Shown piece after piece: positions 19,509 to 26,831 of a DNA stretch of 64,000 nucleotides. Below the pieces are notes generated by a model that did not search any database, was not told the origin of the DNA, and worked only from the letters and a program-made list of their open reading frames with translations. Within the stretch, counting starts at the first letter, position 1. The number at the start of each line of letters is the position of its first letter. This DNA is from Myxococcota bacterium. Its GTDB lineage: Bacteria > Myxococcota_A > UBA796 > JAFGLY01. Position numbers and translations under genes: made by a program. Where the stretch lies: positions 1-64,000 of the forward strand of contig JAJRWT010000027.1 of NCBI GenBank assembly GCA_024276675.1, written 5' to 3'.

Positions 19509-20446
19509 CCGGATCTCAGAAGTTGCTGACCGGCCTGCTCGTGGTACAGGCCATCCTGGCGGTGTCGCTCTGGTGGCCTGCGAAGCAGAGCCAGGTGGAA
19601 CCAAGGCCCTTTCTCGACATCACCCCCGAGCAGGCAACCAGCGTCACCATTACAGGGAGTCCGGGGGGAGACTCTCCACCGGACTCCGTCCACCTGGTAA
19701 GGAAAGACGACCAGTGGGTCGTAGAATCCTCCTTCGGCTACCCTGCCGACAAGACCAGGGTAGACGAGCTGCTGGACAAGCTCACAGGTATCCGGGTCAA
19801 ACACCCCATCGCCACCAAGACCACGAGCCATACCCAACTCAAGGTTGGCGAGCAGGAATATGGCAAACGTGTGGTCCTGGAGACCACCGATTCCGTCAGC
19901 GAGGTCTTCATCGGCGCTGCCGCCAGCAACAGCGTCAACGTGCGCCTGTCAGGCGAAGACCAGGTCTACCGGGTTCGGGGTTTCAGCGAGTGGTCCATCA
20001 GTGACAGGCCACAACGCTACATGGACACCGTCTACCTAGAGCAGGATCCCGACTCCATCGAGGTACTCACGATAGAAAACTCCGCAGGCAGCTTCACTCT
20101 GGATCACTCACAAGACGAGTGGGTTCTCCTGGACGGCCCAGAAGGCTCCAGGTTGGATCAGGACGAAGTCCAACGTTTTGTCAAGAAGGTGGCCAAGGTC
20201 CGGATGCGGGAACCTGCGGGCAGGGAAGTTCTTCCCGAGTATGGCCTTGACAAGGGCACGACGGTTCAATGGACGGCCACCGGGGAAGACTCGACAGTAG
20301 GTGCTTCCTACCGCATCGGTGCCGAGGACGACGGCAAGGTCTACATCAAGTCCGAGGACAGTCCCTTTGTGATCAAGGCCACAGCTTCCTCGTTCAAGGC
20401 AGTGACGGAGGCCAGGGTGGCCGATTTCCTGGAGAGCGGCCAATAG
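19505..20446 (+). CDS. DUF4340 protein, Gld-type ABC operon
   Basis: 313 residues with one N-terminal membrane helix (LLTGLLVVQAILAVSLWW) and tandem DUF4340-type beta-rich units. Each unit has the recurring pattern of Lys/Asp-rich strand, a conserved tryptophan (QWVVES, EWVLLD) and Tyr/Asp-Lys helical segment (YPADKTRVDELLDKL, RLDQDEVQRFVKKV). DUF4340 proteins usually follow GldG-type ABC genes, as here, and are thought to be extracytoplasmic partners of the transporter. The start overlaps the preceding stop (ATGA). It ends with TAG, showing that TAG is used as a normal terminator in this genome. Confidence 0.85.
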   Translation: MTGSQKLLTGLLVVQAILAVSLWWPAKQSQVEPRPFLDITPEQATSVTITGSPGGDSPPDSVHLVRKDDQWVVESSFGYPADKTRVDELLDKLTGIRVKHPIATKTTSHTQLKVGEQEYGKRVVLETTDSVSEVFIGAAASNSVNVRLSGEDQVYRVRGFSEWSISDRPQRYMDTVYLEQDPDSIEVLTIENSAGSFTLDHSQDEWVLLDGPEGSRLDQDEVQRFVKKVAKVRMREPAGREVLPEYGLDKGTTVQWTATGEDSTVGASYRIGAEDDGKVYIKSEDSPFVIKATASSFKAVTEARVADFLESGQ

Positions 20447-20527
20447 CTGCTGGCGAAGTTGGTCCGGCGTCCGTCGGAAATGTCAAAAAATTGTCAAGCG
20501 GCCACTTCTCTTGTCCTGTACGCCCCC

Positions 20528-20557
20528 TTCACTACATTTATACATAAACGTAGTGAA
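20528..20557 (+). promoter_or_regulatory. 30-bp AT-rich inverted repeat upstream of the sigma factor gene
   Basis: TTCACTAC (20528-20535) and GTAGTGAA (20550-20557) are perfect 8-bp inverted arms around the AT-rich centre ATTTATACATAAAC, which is itself partly symmetric. It is 32 bases before the ATG chosen for the sigma factor and 80 bases after the DUF4340 stop. It is AT-rich against a GC-rich background. It could be a repressor operator over a TATACA-like -10 element or a symmetric site for the sigma or another regulator; a terminator is less likely since no T-run follows. Confidence 0.6.
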
Positions 20558-20588
20558 AGGCCCGAACTTGAAGTTTCCCAAGACAGGC

Positions 20589-21341
20589 ATGGTTTCCCTC
20601 GACGATGTGCCCAGTGGCAGGGGAAAACCTCACATATCTGAGAACGCGCCCCCAAGGACCAGACCTGTCAGACCTGCGCCCCGCGGAGAGTCCGGCAAGT
20701 CGTCCCCCAGTCCGGGCAGCCGTGCCGATCCCTCGTCCACCAAGAAGGCCGTCCTGCGCAGGAGCCTGGAGCAGGCACTTGCCTGTCGTGATGTGGAAGC
20801 GGTCATCCACCTGGCTTGTACCTGCTACAAGGACGATCTCCGGCTCTACCTCCTCTCCAAGGGTGTGAACGAAAACGACGTCGAAGACCTCCTGCAGAAC
20901 GTATTCTCGCTGATTCTCATAAAGTTCGATTCCTTCACGAACGTGAACTTCCGAGGGTGGCTCTTCACGTTCGCCCGATACGAATACTTGAGCTGGAGGT
21001 ATGACTGCACCAGCAACAAGCGTCTCACTTCCGACCCCCGCCACAAAGCAAACCTGTCCCCCGTTTCCGAAGACAGCATAAACACGCTCCTGGACTCCCG
21101 TTTTCTCACATCTCAGGCAATGGAGCTAATGCGTGAAGAAAACGACATCAACGCCGAGATCTTCAGGGCAGTCTTCCTGGAAGGTTGCGACAGCACCGAA
21201 ACCATAGAAAGAATACGAGAGTTGCTGAACGTGTCCCTTACGCCGGGTTCTTTTGGCAAACGAAAAATCCGGCTCCGCGACAAGCTCGCGTCCAGGCTTC
21301 AAACCCTCCTCAGAGATTCCCCATGTCCAAGTCAGAAATAG
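20589..21341 (+). CDS. ECF-like RNA polymerase sigma factor
   Basis: 250 residues from the ATG at 20589; an earlier ATG at 20511 would run through the palindromic site, so the later one is preferred, though its ribosome-binding site is poor. The first 50 residues are a Pro/Arg/Ser-rich disordered tail. Sigma region 2 follows (VEDLLQNVFSLILIKFDSF, then FRGWLFTFARYEYLSW, matching the core-binding and -10 recognition helices). A region 4-like helix-turn-helix (ETIERIRELLNVSLTPGSFGKRKIR) lies near the end. The gene overlaps the next by 19 bases. The partner carries an anti-sigma-type zinc finger, so this pair is probably a sigma/anti-sigma couple. It ends in TAG. Confidence 0.8.
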   Translation: MVSLDDVPSGRGKPHISENAPPRTRPVRPAPRGESGKSSPSPGSRADPSSTKKAVLRRSLEQALACRDVEAVIHLACTCYKDDLRLYLLSKGVNENDVEDLLQNVFSLILIKFDSFTNVNFRGWLFTFARYEYLSWRYDCTSNKRLTSDPRHKANLSPVSEDSINTLLDSRFLTSQAMELMREENDINAEIFRAVFLEGCDSTETIERIRELLNVSLTPGSFGKRKIRLRDKLASRLQTLLRDSPCPSQK

Positions 21342-23734
21342 TATCCATCACACACCAGAGAATGGAACAGGCTGGCATCCTGGAAGGCTCCCTGGATTCC
21401 AGGACGAGAGCCGGCTGGCCTGACTGGGCAAGGGCACACTTCCAACAATGCAACAAATGCCGGGCCCTGCTCATCGCGGAACAGGCCCTGTTACAGGCCG
21501 GTCGAGCAGTCTCGCGGCTGATGGCCGATACGTCTCCTCTACGCCCCCCCTCAATGGCTTCACTCTACGAGCGCCTGGCCAGGCGGCATGCTCCCCCAGT
21601 GGCTTCGCTGGTGGGTCGCATGTCCCCACTTCCAAACTTCCGCTCTTCCCCCCTGGAGCTGTCCCGGACAACCAGGGGTCTCCGTGGGTGGCACCCAAAC
21701 GCTCGCTCACTCTCTGTCTTCGCCGTCCACGAAGCCAACGACCCGGTTCTGCTCAAGAACGTAGAATCTCGAGACCCGGGCGTGGGCTTCTACCTGGACT
21801 ACCTCCCGACCCAAACCACGCGCGTGGTCGCCGTTGCCACCAGTGAGCCCATGGACTGGTCATTCTGGTCGCTCTGGCTGGGCGATCACATCAGGAACGG
21901 CACCCTGGAAAGCGCTATTCGCGATTCCGCTCCTCCACAGGCCCATTTCGCGGTACTCCAGATACCTCGTGGCTTCAAGCCCGTTCATTTCAAGCTGCAG
22001 CGGGATCCGCTCCCCGAACCTCTTCCGGAAATCACGGCCATCCTTCGCCAGGCAGCCATGGCTGGCCGCCACGACAACCTCAGCGAAGCCGTCTCTCTCT
22101 ACCGAAAGGCCCTGGATCTCTCGGTCAGCCAAGCCGATTCCACCGGAAGGCTCAAGGCCACCGCCGGAATCGCCCTGGCCCTTGCACGGCTGGGCTACTA
22201 CTCCGACGTAGAGCAAATCCTCGAAGAACTCATCGAAGACACCACCTTCGACTCCACCTGGGGTGAATGGCTCTGCCGGCTCATGGCCAGCAACGCCCTG
22301 TACACCCACGACCTGGAAACGGCATCATTCTGGTTGGAGCAAAGCCACAAAACAGGGCTGGGTACAAGTGAATGGGCCAGGTTGCTGGAACTCCAGCTCG
22401 CGCTGGCCCAGGACTCCAACGTGGTAATCGAAGACCGCCCCGATGACCTGGGCGACGACGATCCCATCTCCTCGCCCCGCATCTTCATCGAGTACCTTGG
22501 CATCTGCCACCTGGCACTCCAGGCAAAGTCACAGGCCAGGCTTGACAAGCTCATCCAGGCCACCACCAGGTTGGGGGAACTGCCCAACTCGGACTGTCCC
22601 GACCTGGTCTTTTTCGGAGCCCTCTGCGATGCGGCCATCACCGGGGCCACAGGCAACCCCCAGGAATGGCCGCGCATCACCGAGCAGGTCTGCACGGTGC
22701 TGACCGAGCGGGGCGACAACTTCCTCTCCACCACAGACGCCTACTACCTCACCCAGCTCTCTCGCATGGCCCTCGAGCAGGGCCAGATGGCCGATGCCAA
22801 GAGGCTGTTCGCCATGCGCTTCGGACTCCTGGATCACCGCTCCATGGCCAACCGCCACCTCCTGGGCATGGCGGCCGCGGCCAACGGACTCTTGATCATG
22901 GGCCCAACAGCGCAAGATCCCATAAGGCGGATCTCGCTGGGCGTTTCCCAGCTCAAGCGGCAGATCCAGCAGGCTCGCCAGGAGCTGCAGAGCGACGGCC
23001 CCTGGGACGCCGTACGCATGTTGGGTACCATCCTTTTTCCAGAGGGCAGGGTCCCCTGGGGCGAAATCCTCGTAGGTTCCGATGGAATCCTGGCGGATGC
23101 CCCGCTGTTTGCCATCGCAATGGCCTCCCTGGGCGACAAGCAGGGCACTCCCGTCATACGTGAACTCGTGGGCCTCCGCTCGGTACCCTCCACCACGACT
23201 CGCTATCTCTCGGAAAACATCGTCAGCCTCGCCGACGCCCAGGGAAACCTGCCCAGCGCTTCCGCCGAAGTCCGCCCCGAAGAAGCTTCGCTCTACCTGC
23301 GGGGCAACGCTGTAGTCCGAAGCGCGCTCCACAACCTGGGCCCAGTGGGGCTGCTCCACCTGGCGGTCCACACGCGCCGGGAACGGGGCATTCCAGAACT
23401 TCTCATGGCCGACGGCCCCATCTCGCCGGTGGAGTTGGCAGGGCTCAAGCTGGAAGGCTCGCCGGTGGTGCTGCTCTCCGCCTGCACCACGGGCCTCGGC
23501 ACCACCCACAAGGGCTTCGAGCGTTCCCTGGCTCAAGCTCTGCTCCAGGCTGGAGCATCATCCATCATCGCCACGCGATGGCCCGTGGTGGACCACGAAA
23601 TGTACACGTTTGTTCGCTCGGTGATAGAGCTCTGGCCTTTCCAGGCAGTCCCCGAGGTAGTGGCCCATGTCTGTCGTCAGCTCAAGCAAAAGGGCCACCC
23701 TCCAAGGCTCTGGGCAGCACCAGTCGTCTACTGA
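21323..23734 (+). CDS. Zinc-finger anti-sigma/TPR/CHAT caspase-like protease
   Basis: 803 residues from the ATG at 21323. The N-terminus has a His39-x3-Cys43-x2-Cys46 motif (HFQQCNKC), the mark of ZAS anti-sigma domains, but no membrane helix, so it is a cytoplasmic anti-sigma candidate. The middle (about 230-600) is helical with TPR-like repeats. The C-terminus is a CHAT domain: LLHLAVH with probable catalytic His683 and LLSACTTGLG with catalytic Cys721, followed by the conserved ALLQAGASSIIATRWPV segment. CHAT domains are caspase/separase-like proteases. The gene overlaps the sigma gene by 19 bases. I infer that a signal sensed by the TPRs controls the protease and thereby release of the sigma factor. 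Confidence 0.85.
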   Translation: MSKSEIVSITHQRMEQAGILEGSLDSRTRAGWPDWARAHFQQCNKCRALLIAEQALLQAGRAVSRLMADTSPLRPPSMASLYERLARRHAPPVASLVGRMSPLPNFRSSPLELSRTTRGLRGWHPNARSLSVFAVHEANDPVLLKNVESRDPGVGFYLDYLPTQTTRVVAVATSEPMDWSFWSLWLGDHIRNGTLESAIRDSAPPQAHFAVLQIPRGFKPVHFKLQRDPLPEPLPEITAILRQAAMAGRHDNLSEAVSLYRKALDLSVSQADSTGRLKATAGIALALARLGYYSDVEQILEELIEDTTFDSTWGEWLCRLMASNALYTHDLETASFWLEQSHKTGLGTSEWARLLELQLALAQDSNVVIEDRPDDLGDDDPISSPRIFIEYLGICHLALQAKSQARLDKLIQATTRLGELPNSDCPDLVFFGALCDAAITGATGNPQEWPRITEQVCTVLTERGDNFLSTTDAYYLTQLSRMALEQGQMADAKRLFAMRFGLLDHRSMANRHLLGMAAAANGLLIMGPTAQDPIRRISLGVSQLKRQIQQARQELQSDGPWDAVRMLGTILFPEGRVPWGEILVGSDGILADAPLFAIAMASLGDKQGTPVIRELVGLRSVPSTTTRYLSENIVSLADAQGNLPSASAEVRPEEASLYLRGNAVVRSALHNLGPVGLLHLAVHTRRERGIPELLMADGPISPVELAGLKLEGSPVVLLSACTTGLGTTHKGFERSLAQALLQAGASSIIATRWPVVDHEMYTFVRSVIELWPFQAVPEVVAHVCRQLKQKGHPPRLWAAPVVY

Positions 23735-23834
23735 ACCTCTAGCACCGAGCACATCTCCGCCCCCATGTTCAACTTCAAATGACCTGCAACCCCAGCTATT
23801 CCATCGTCCCCCAACAACCAGGAAAGGAATCATA

Positions 23835-24620
23835 ATGGCAGCCTATGACGACTGGCCGGAATTCTGTCCCGACCCCCAGCTCACTGTGGTCATCTCCAGT
23901 GGGCAGCTCACTCTCGGAGGAACATCCAAACTCCTCAACTACAGAGACTACACCTGGGACCCGGTTGAGGTCCGTGGAACCATCTGGAAGAACGGCAACA
24001 AGGTGGCCACACTCTCCATCGACAGCAGCGACGGAGACATCACCCTCTCGTCCCCCCTTTCGGTGGCCACCAACGATCCCATCGAAATCCGCCTGCAGTT
24101 CATCGGGCGTCTCTCACTGCCCTGGTACACCAAGACCCTGATGCGGCGCTCCGCCTTCCTGACGGTCCCCGCCGGTGATTCCACCTTCACCTTCGACTCG
24201 CAGAACAACAGCATGCCCATCCCCGACTGGGATCTGGCCTTCGGCTGGGACAGCAACGACAAGCTCAAGCTGGGCTTCCGGGTGAACTCCGACGACAGCG
24301 CCTCGCAGGATATGAGCCTGTACACCCGCATGTTGGGCGGAGCTGTGGCCAAGCAGAGTTCCAGCACCATCGATCTGGACTCCCAGAGTACCCAGACCCA
24401 CACCTCCGATTTCACCAAGGCTGAGGTGGAGGTCGCATGCGAGGCCGAAATGTGGCTCAAGTCCGGCACCGGCACCACTCGCCAGGAAGATCGTTTCCGC
24501 CTTGTGCTCATGAAACTGGACGAAGTGGGCGCCTATCCCAGCAACTTCCCCACCACCGGAATCATGTTGGAACAGGAAAAGGCCACGGGTACCACAGCCG
24601 CCAAGTGGATCGAATCCTGA
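23835..24620 (+). CDS. Unknown beta-rich cytoplasmic protein next to CHAT protease
   Basis: 261 residues with no signal peptide, no membrane helix and no family I recognise. The ATG at 23835 has AGGAAAGGA upstream. Sequence alternates hydrophobic and polar residues with many Ser, Asp and Thr (for example VRGTIWKNGNKVATLSID, FTFDSQNNSMPIPDWDLAF), pointing to two beta-sandwich-like halves. It lies 100 bases after the CHAT gene and 50 before the HD-GYP gene on the same strand. Context makes it a candidate substrate or effector of the CHAT protease. A bacterial gasdermin was considered because of the size and the protease neighbour, but I see no hydrophobic pore-forming N-terminus. Confidence 0.8.
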   Translation: MAAYDDWPEFCPDPQLTVVISSGQLTLGGTSKLLNYRDYTWDPVEVRGTIWKNGNKVATLSIDSSDGDITLSSPLSVATNDPIEIRLQFIGRLSLPWYTKTLMRRSAFLTVPAGDSTFTFDSQNNSMPIPDWDLAFGWDSNDKLKLGFRVNSDDSASQDMSLYTRMLGGAVAKQSSSTIDLDSQSTQTHTSDFTKAEVEVACEAEMWLKSGTGTTRQEDRFRLVLMKLDEVGAYPSNFPTTGIMLEQEKATGTTAAKWIES

Positions 24621-24670
24621 TGAACAACGAGACATCCGATAGCTCTTGATCCGGCCAGGGGAGCACCCAC

Positions 24671-26188
24671 ATGGTACTCTTTGATGCCAGCACAGCAAGG
24701 GCCGCCCAACAAGAGCATGCCCATAGCTTGCCCGCATTTCGCGTGCTGGTGGATGCCCTCTCCGACGGAGTCGTCCTGCTGGATCACAACGGCAGGACCT
24801 TGATGCTCAACGCAAACGCCGCACACCTGCTGAAGAGCATCTCGGACCAACGGGGCAACCTGATATCCGCCCTGGGTCTGGAGCCGATATTCCACTGCGT
24901 CACCGCTTTTTCTCGACCGATGCAGACCCTGTTCTCCATGCCCGGCCCCCCCCGCCAGGTGTTGCGTCTTGCTCTGAACATGGTGGAACTCAACCCCGGC
25001 GATCCCTTCTGGCTTCTGACCATGCGCGACGTAACCCTGGAACAAGCCTTGCTGGGCTCCCTCCCCGAGCAGGTCAAGGAACTGGAGGCACTTCACGAGC
25101 TGTCCAGGCGCTTGGTGGCTTCCACATCCAGACAAGCCGTGGCAGACACCCTGGTCCAATGCGCCGTCTCCACTCTGGGCTTCACGTTCTGCAAGTTGGT
25201 TGTTCCCTCGCGCGGGGGCTTTTCCTGCCTGGCGTTTTCCACCATCAGACCTCTCGACTCTCCCCGCATGGCCAACGGCCCCGAACCTCGCGAGACCTGG
25301 CCATTCTACCGACGAGTACTGGACCAGGCTGCTGCGTTGCCGGTCACCTCCGGTGACAGCTCCCTTGACCCACTGGAGCTGGCAGCTCTTCTACCCAGGA
25401 ATATCTCCTTCATCGTGGCCACCCCAATCTTCACACGGAACTGCCCCATGGGCATCTTGGTACTGGGCGATGCACGAAAACCAAGACGCCACCCATTGAA
25501 CCTCCATACCCGCAACCTCATCGACACAGTGGTCAACCAGGCCGCCACGGCATTCCAGAGAGTTGAACTTCACGAAGACCTGGAACGTGCCTATCTCCAG
25601 ACCGTCCTGGCCCTGGCCAGGGCCATGGATGCCAGAGACACCTACACCGCCAACCACAGCCAGTTCCTGGCACACTGGGCGGAGATCATCGCCACGCAGT
25701 TGGAGCTTCCACAAGAAGAAATCCTCGCAATCCGCTGGGGAGCGCTGCTGCACGACATCGGCAAGATCGGCGTCCCCGACTCCATCCTGTTGAAGGAATC
25801 CCCCCTCGACGCGCAGGAATGGCACACCATGAAGCAACATCCCGTCATCGGCGCGGACATCGTCAGTTCAACAAGCTGCCTGGCCCACGCAGCACCCATC
25901 ATACGGCACCACCACGAAAAATATGATGGCACCGGCTACCCCGATGGGCTGAGCGCGGAAGATATCCCTCTCGGATCTCGCATTGTGGCAGTGGTGGACT
26001 CATTCTCGGCCATGACCGACAAGCGGACCTACCGCGGGGCGTCCTCCCCGGAAGATTCCTTGAAAGAACTCCAACGCTGTTCCGGCTCACACTTCGATCC
26101 ACATATCGTGTCGGTCTTCATGTCGGTCCTGAAGAATCCCGATTATCAGCCTTCCCAACGTACGGTCGCCCGCACCAGCGCAGCATGA
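24671..26188 (+). CDS. PAS-GAF-HD-GYP cyclic-di-GMP phosphodiesterase
   Basis: 505 residues with GGGGAG before the start. An N-terminal PAS-like domain (about 18-130, with LVDALSDGVVLLDHNGRTLMLN) is followed by a GAF-like domain (about 145-300). The C-terminal HD-GYP domain has HDIGKIGVPDSIL, the later HHHEKYDGTGYP, and AVVDSFSAMTDKRTYR, so the metal-binding and HD-GYP residues are all present. Such enzymes hydrolyse cyclic-di-GMP to pGpG or GMP. It lacks a receiver domain of its own; the next gene encodes a stand-alone receiver and overlaps it if the ATGA start at 26185 is used. Cellulose synthesis in this genome (bcsA with PilZ) is a natural output. Confidence 0.93.
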   Translation: MVLFDASTARAAQQEHAHSLPAFRVLVDALSDGVVLLDHNGRTLMLNANAAHLLKSISDQRGNLISALGLEPIFHCVTAFSRPMQTLFSMPGPPRQVLRLALNMVELNPGDPFWLLTMRDVTLEQALLGSLPEQVKELEALHELSRRLVASTSRQAVADTLVQCAVSTLGFTFCKLVVPSRGGFSCLAFSTIRPLDSPRMANGPEPRETWPFYRRVLDQAAALPVTSGDSSLDPLELAALLPRNISFIVATPIFTRNCPMGILVLGDARKPRRHPLNLHTRNLIDTVVNQAATAFQRVELHEDLERAYLQTVLALARAMDARDTYTANHSQFLAHWAEIIATQLELPQEEILAIRWGALLHDIGKIGVPDSILLKESPLDAQEWHTMKQHPVIGADIVSSTSCLAHAAPIIRHHHEKYDGTGYPDGLSAEDIPLGSRIVAVVDSFSAMTDKRTYRGASSPEDSLKELQRCSGSHFDPHIVSVFMSVLKNPDYQPSQRTVARTSAA

Positions 26189-26313
26189 CAAAACTCAATC
26201 ACGGTGTTATTGCGCCAACAATGGCAAGATCCAGCAGGCCCGATGGTTCGACCCATGCCAGCTCTTCGTCATCACTTCAAGCGAATCTCCAAATCCAAGC
26301 CAGGACAAACAAG

Positions 26314-26721
26314 ATGGAGCCCAAAAAGATCCTCGTAGTAGACGACGAGCCGGATATCCGTCTCACTATTTCCACCCTTCTCGTTGCAAATGGTTTCCTG
26401 GTGAGAGAAGCAGAAGATGGCAGAACATGCCTTGGTCTGCTCCAGGAGCAGGATTTCGATCTCATGATACTGGACCTGCTCATGCCCGGTCTGGACGGAA
26501 GAGAAGTCCTCAAGCGTATACCGGCCGAGACAGCCACCAGCACTCCGATAATCGTGCTCACCGCTCTTGGTGCCGACAAAGACATACTCGAAGGATACGC
26601 TCTCGGTGCCACCATGTACCTCACCAAGCCCTTCGACAACAACATGTTGCTGGACACCGTGAAGTACTTGGTTGCCGACCTTAGCCAGGAAGAACGAATC
26701 GAGCTGGAACGGCGCCTTTGA
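26314..26721 (+). CDS. Single-domain response regulator (CheY-like)
   Basis: 135-residue receiver domain: acidic pair at Asp10-Asp11 (LVVDDEPD), phosphoacceptor Asp54 (MILDLLMPG), conserved Thr (VLTALG) and Lys (LTKPFD). No output domain follows. The ATG at 26314 has AGGA upstream and starts directly before the receiver fold. A longer frame from the ATGA overlap with the HD-GYP stop (26185) would add 43 low-complexity residues, so translational coupling with that start remains possible. It probably relays phosphate from the following histidine kinases to the HD-GYP protein or another output. Confidence 0.88.
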   Translation: MEPKKILVVDDEPDIRLTISTLLVANGFLVREAEDGRTCLGLLQEQDFDLMILDLLMPGLDGREVLKRIPAETATSTPIIVLTALGADKDILEGYALGATMYLTKPFDNNMLLDTVKYLVADLSQEERIELERRL

Positions 26722-26831
26722 CATCCGAAGCCATGCTCGTTCGCCTGTTCTGCTGGCCCTGCCGGCGGACCCGCGCCAGGAGACGATGCGCGTAGCAGTT
26801 CCTCTGACAATCAGATGGACCGAGGCCATTG

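Noticed and set aside
23835..24620. Bacterial gasdermin next to the CHAT protease
   Set aside because: Size fits, but the N-terminus has no hydrophobic or palmitoylation-type start and the sequence does not resemble the gasdermin pattern.
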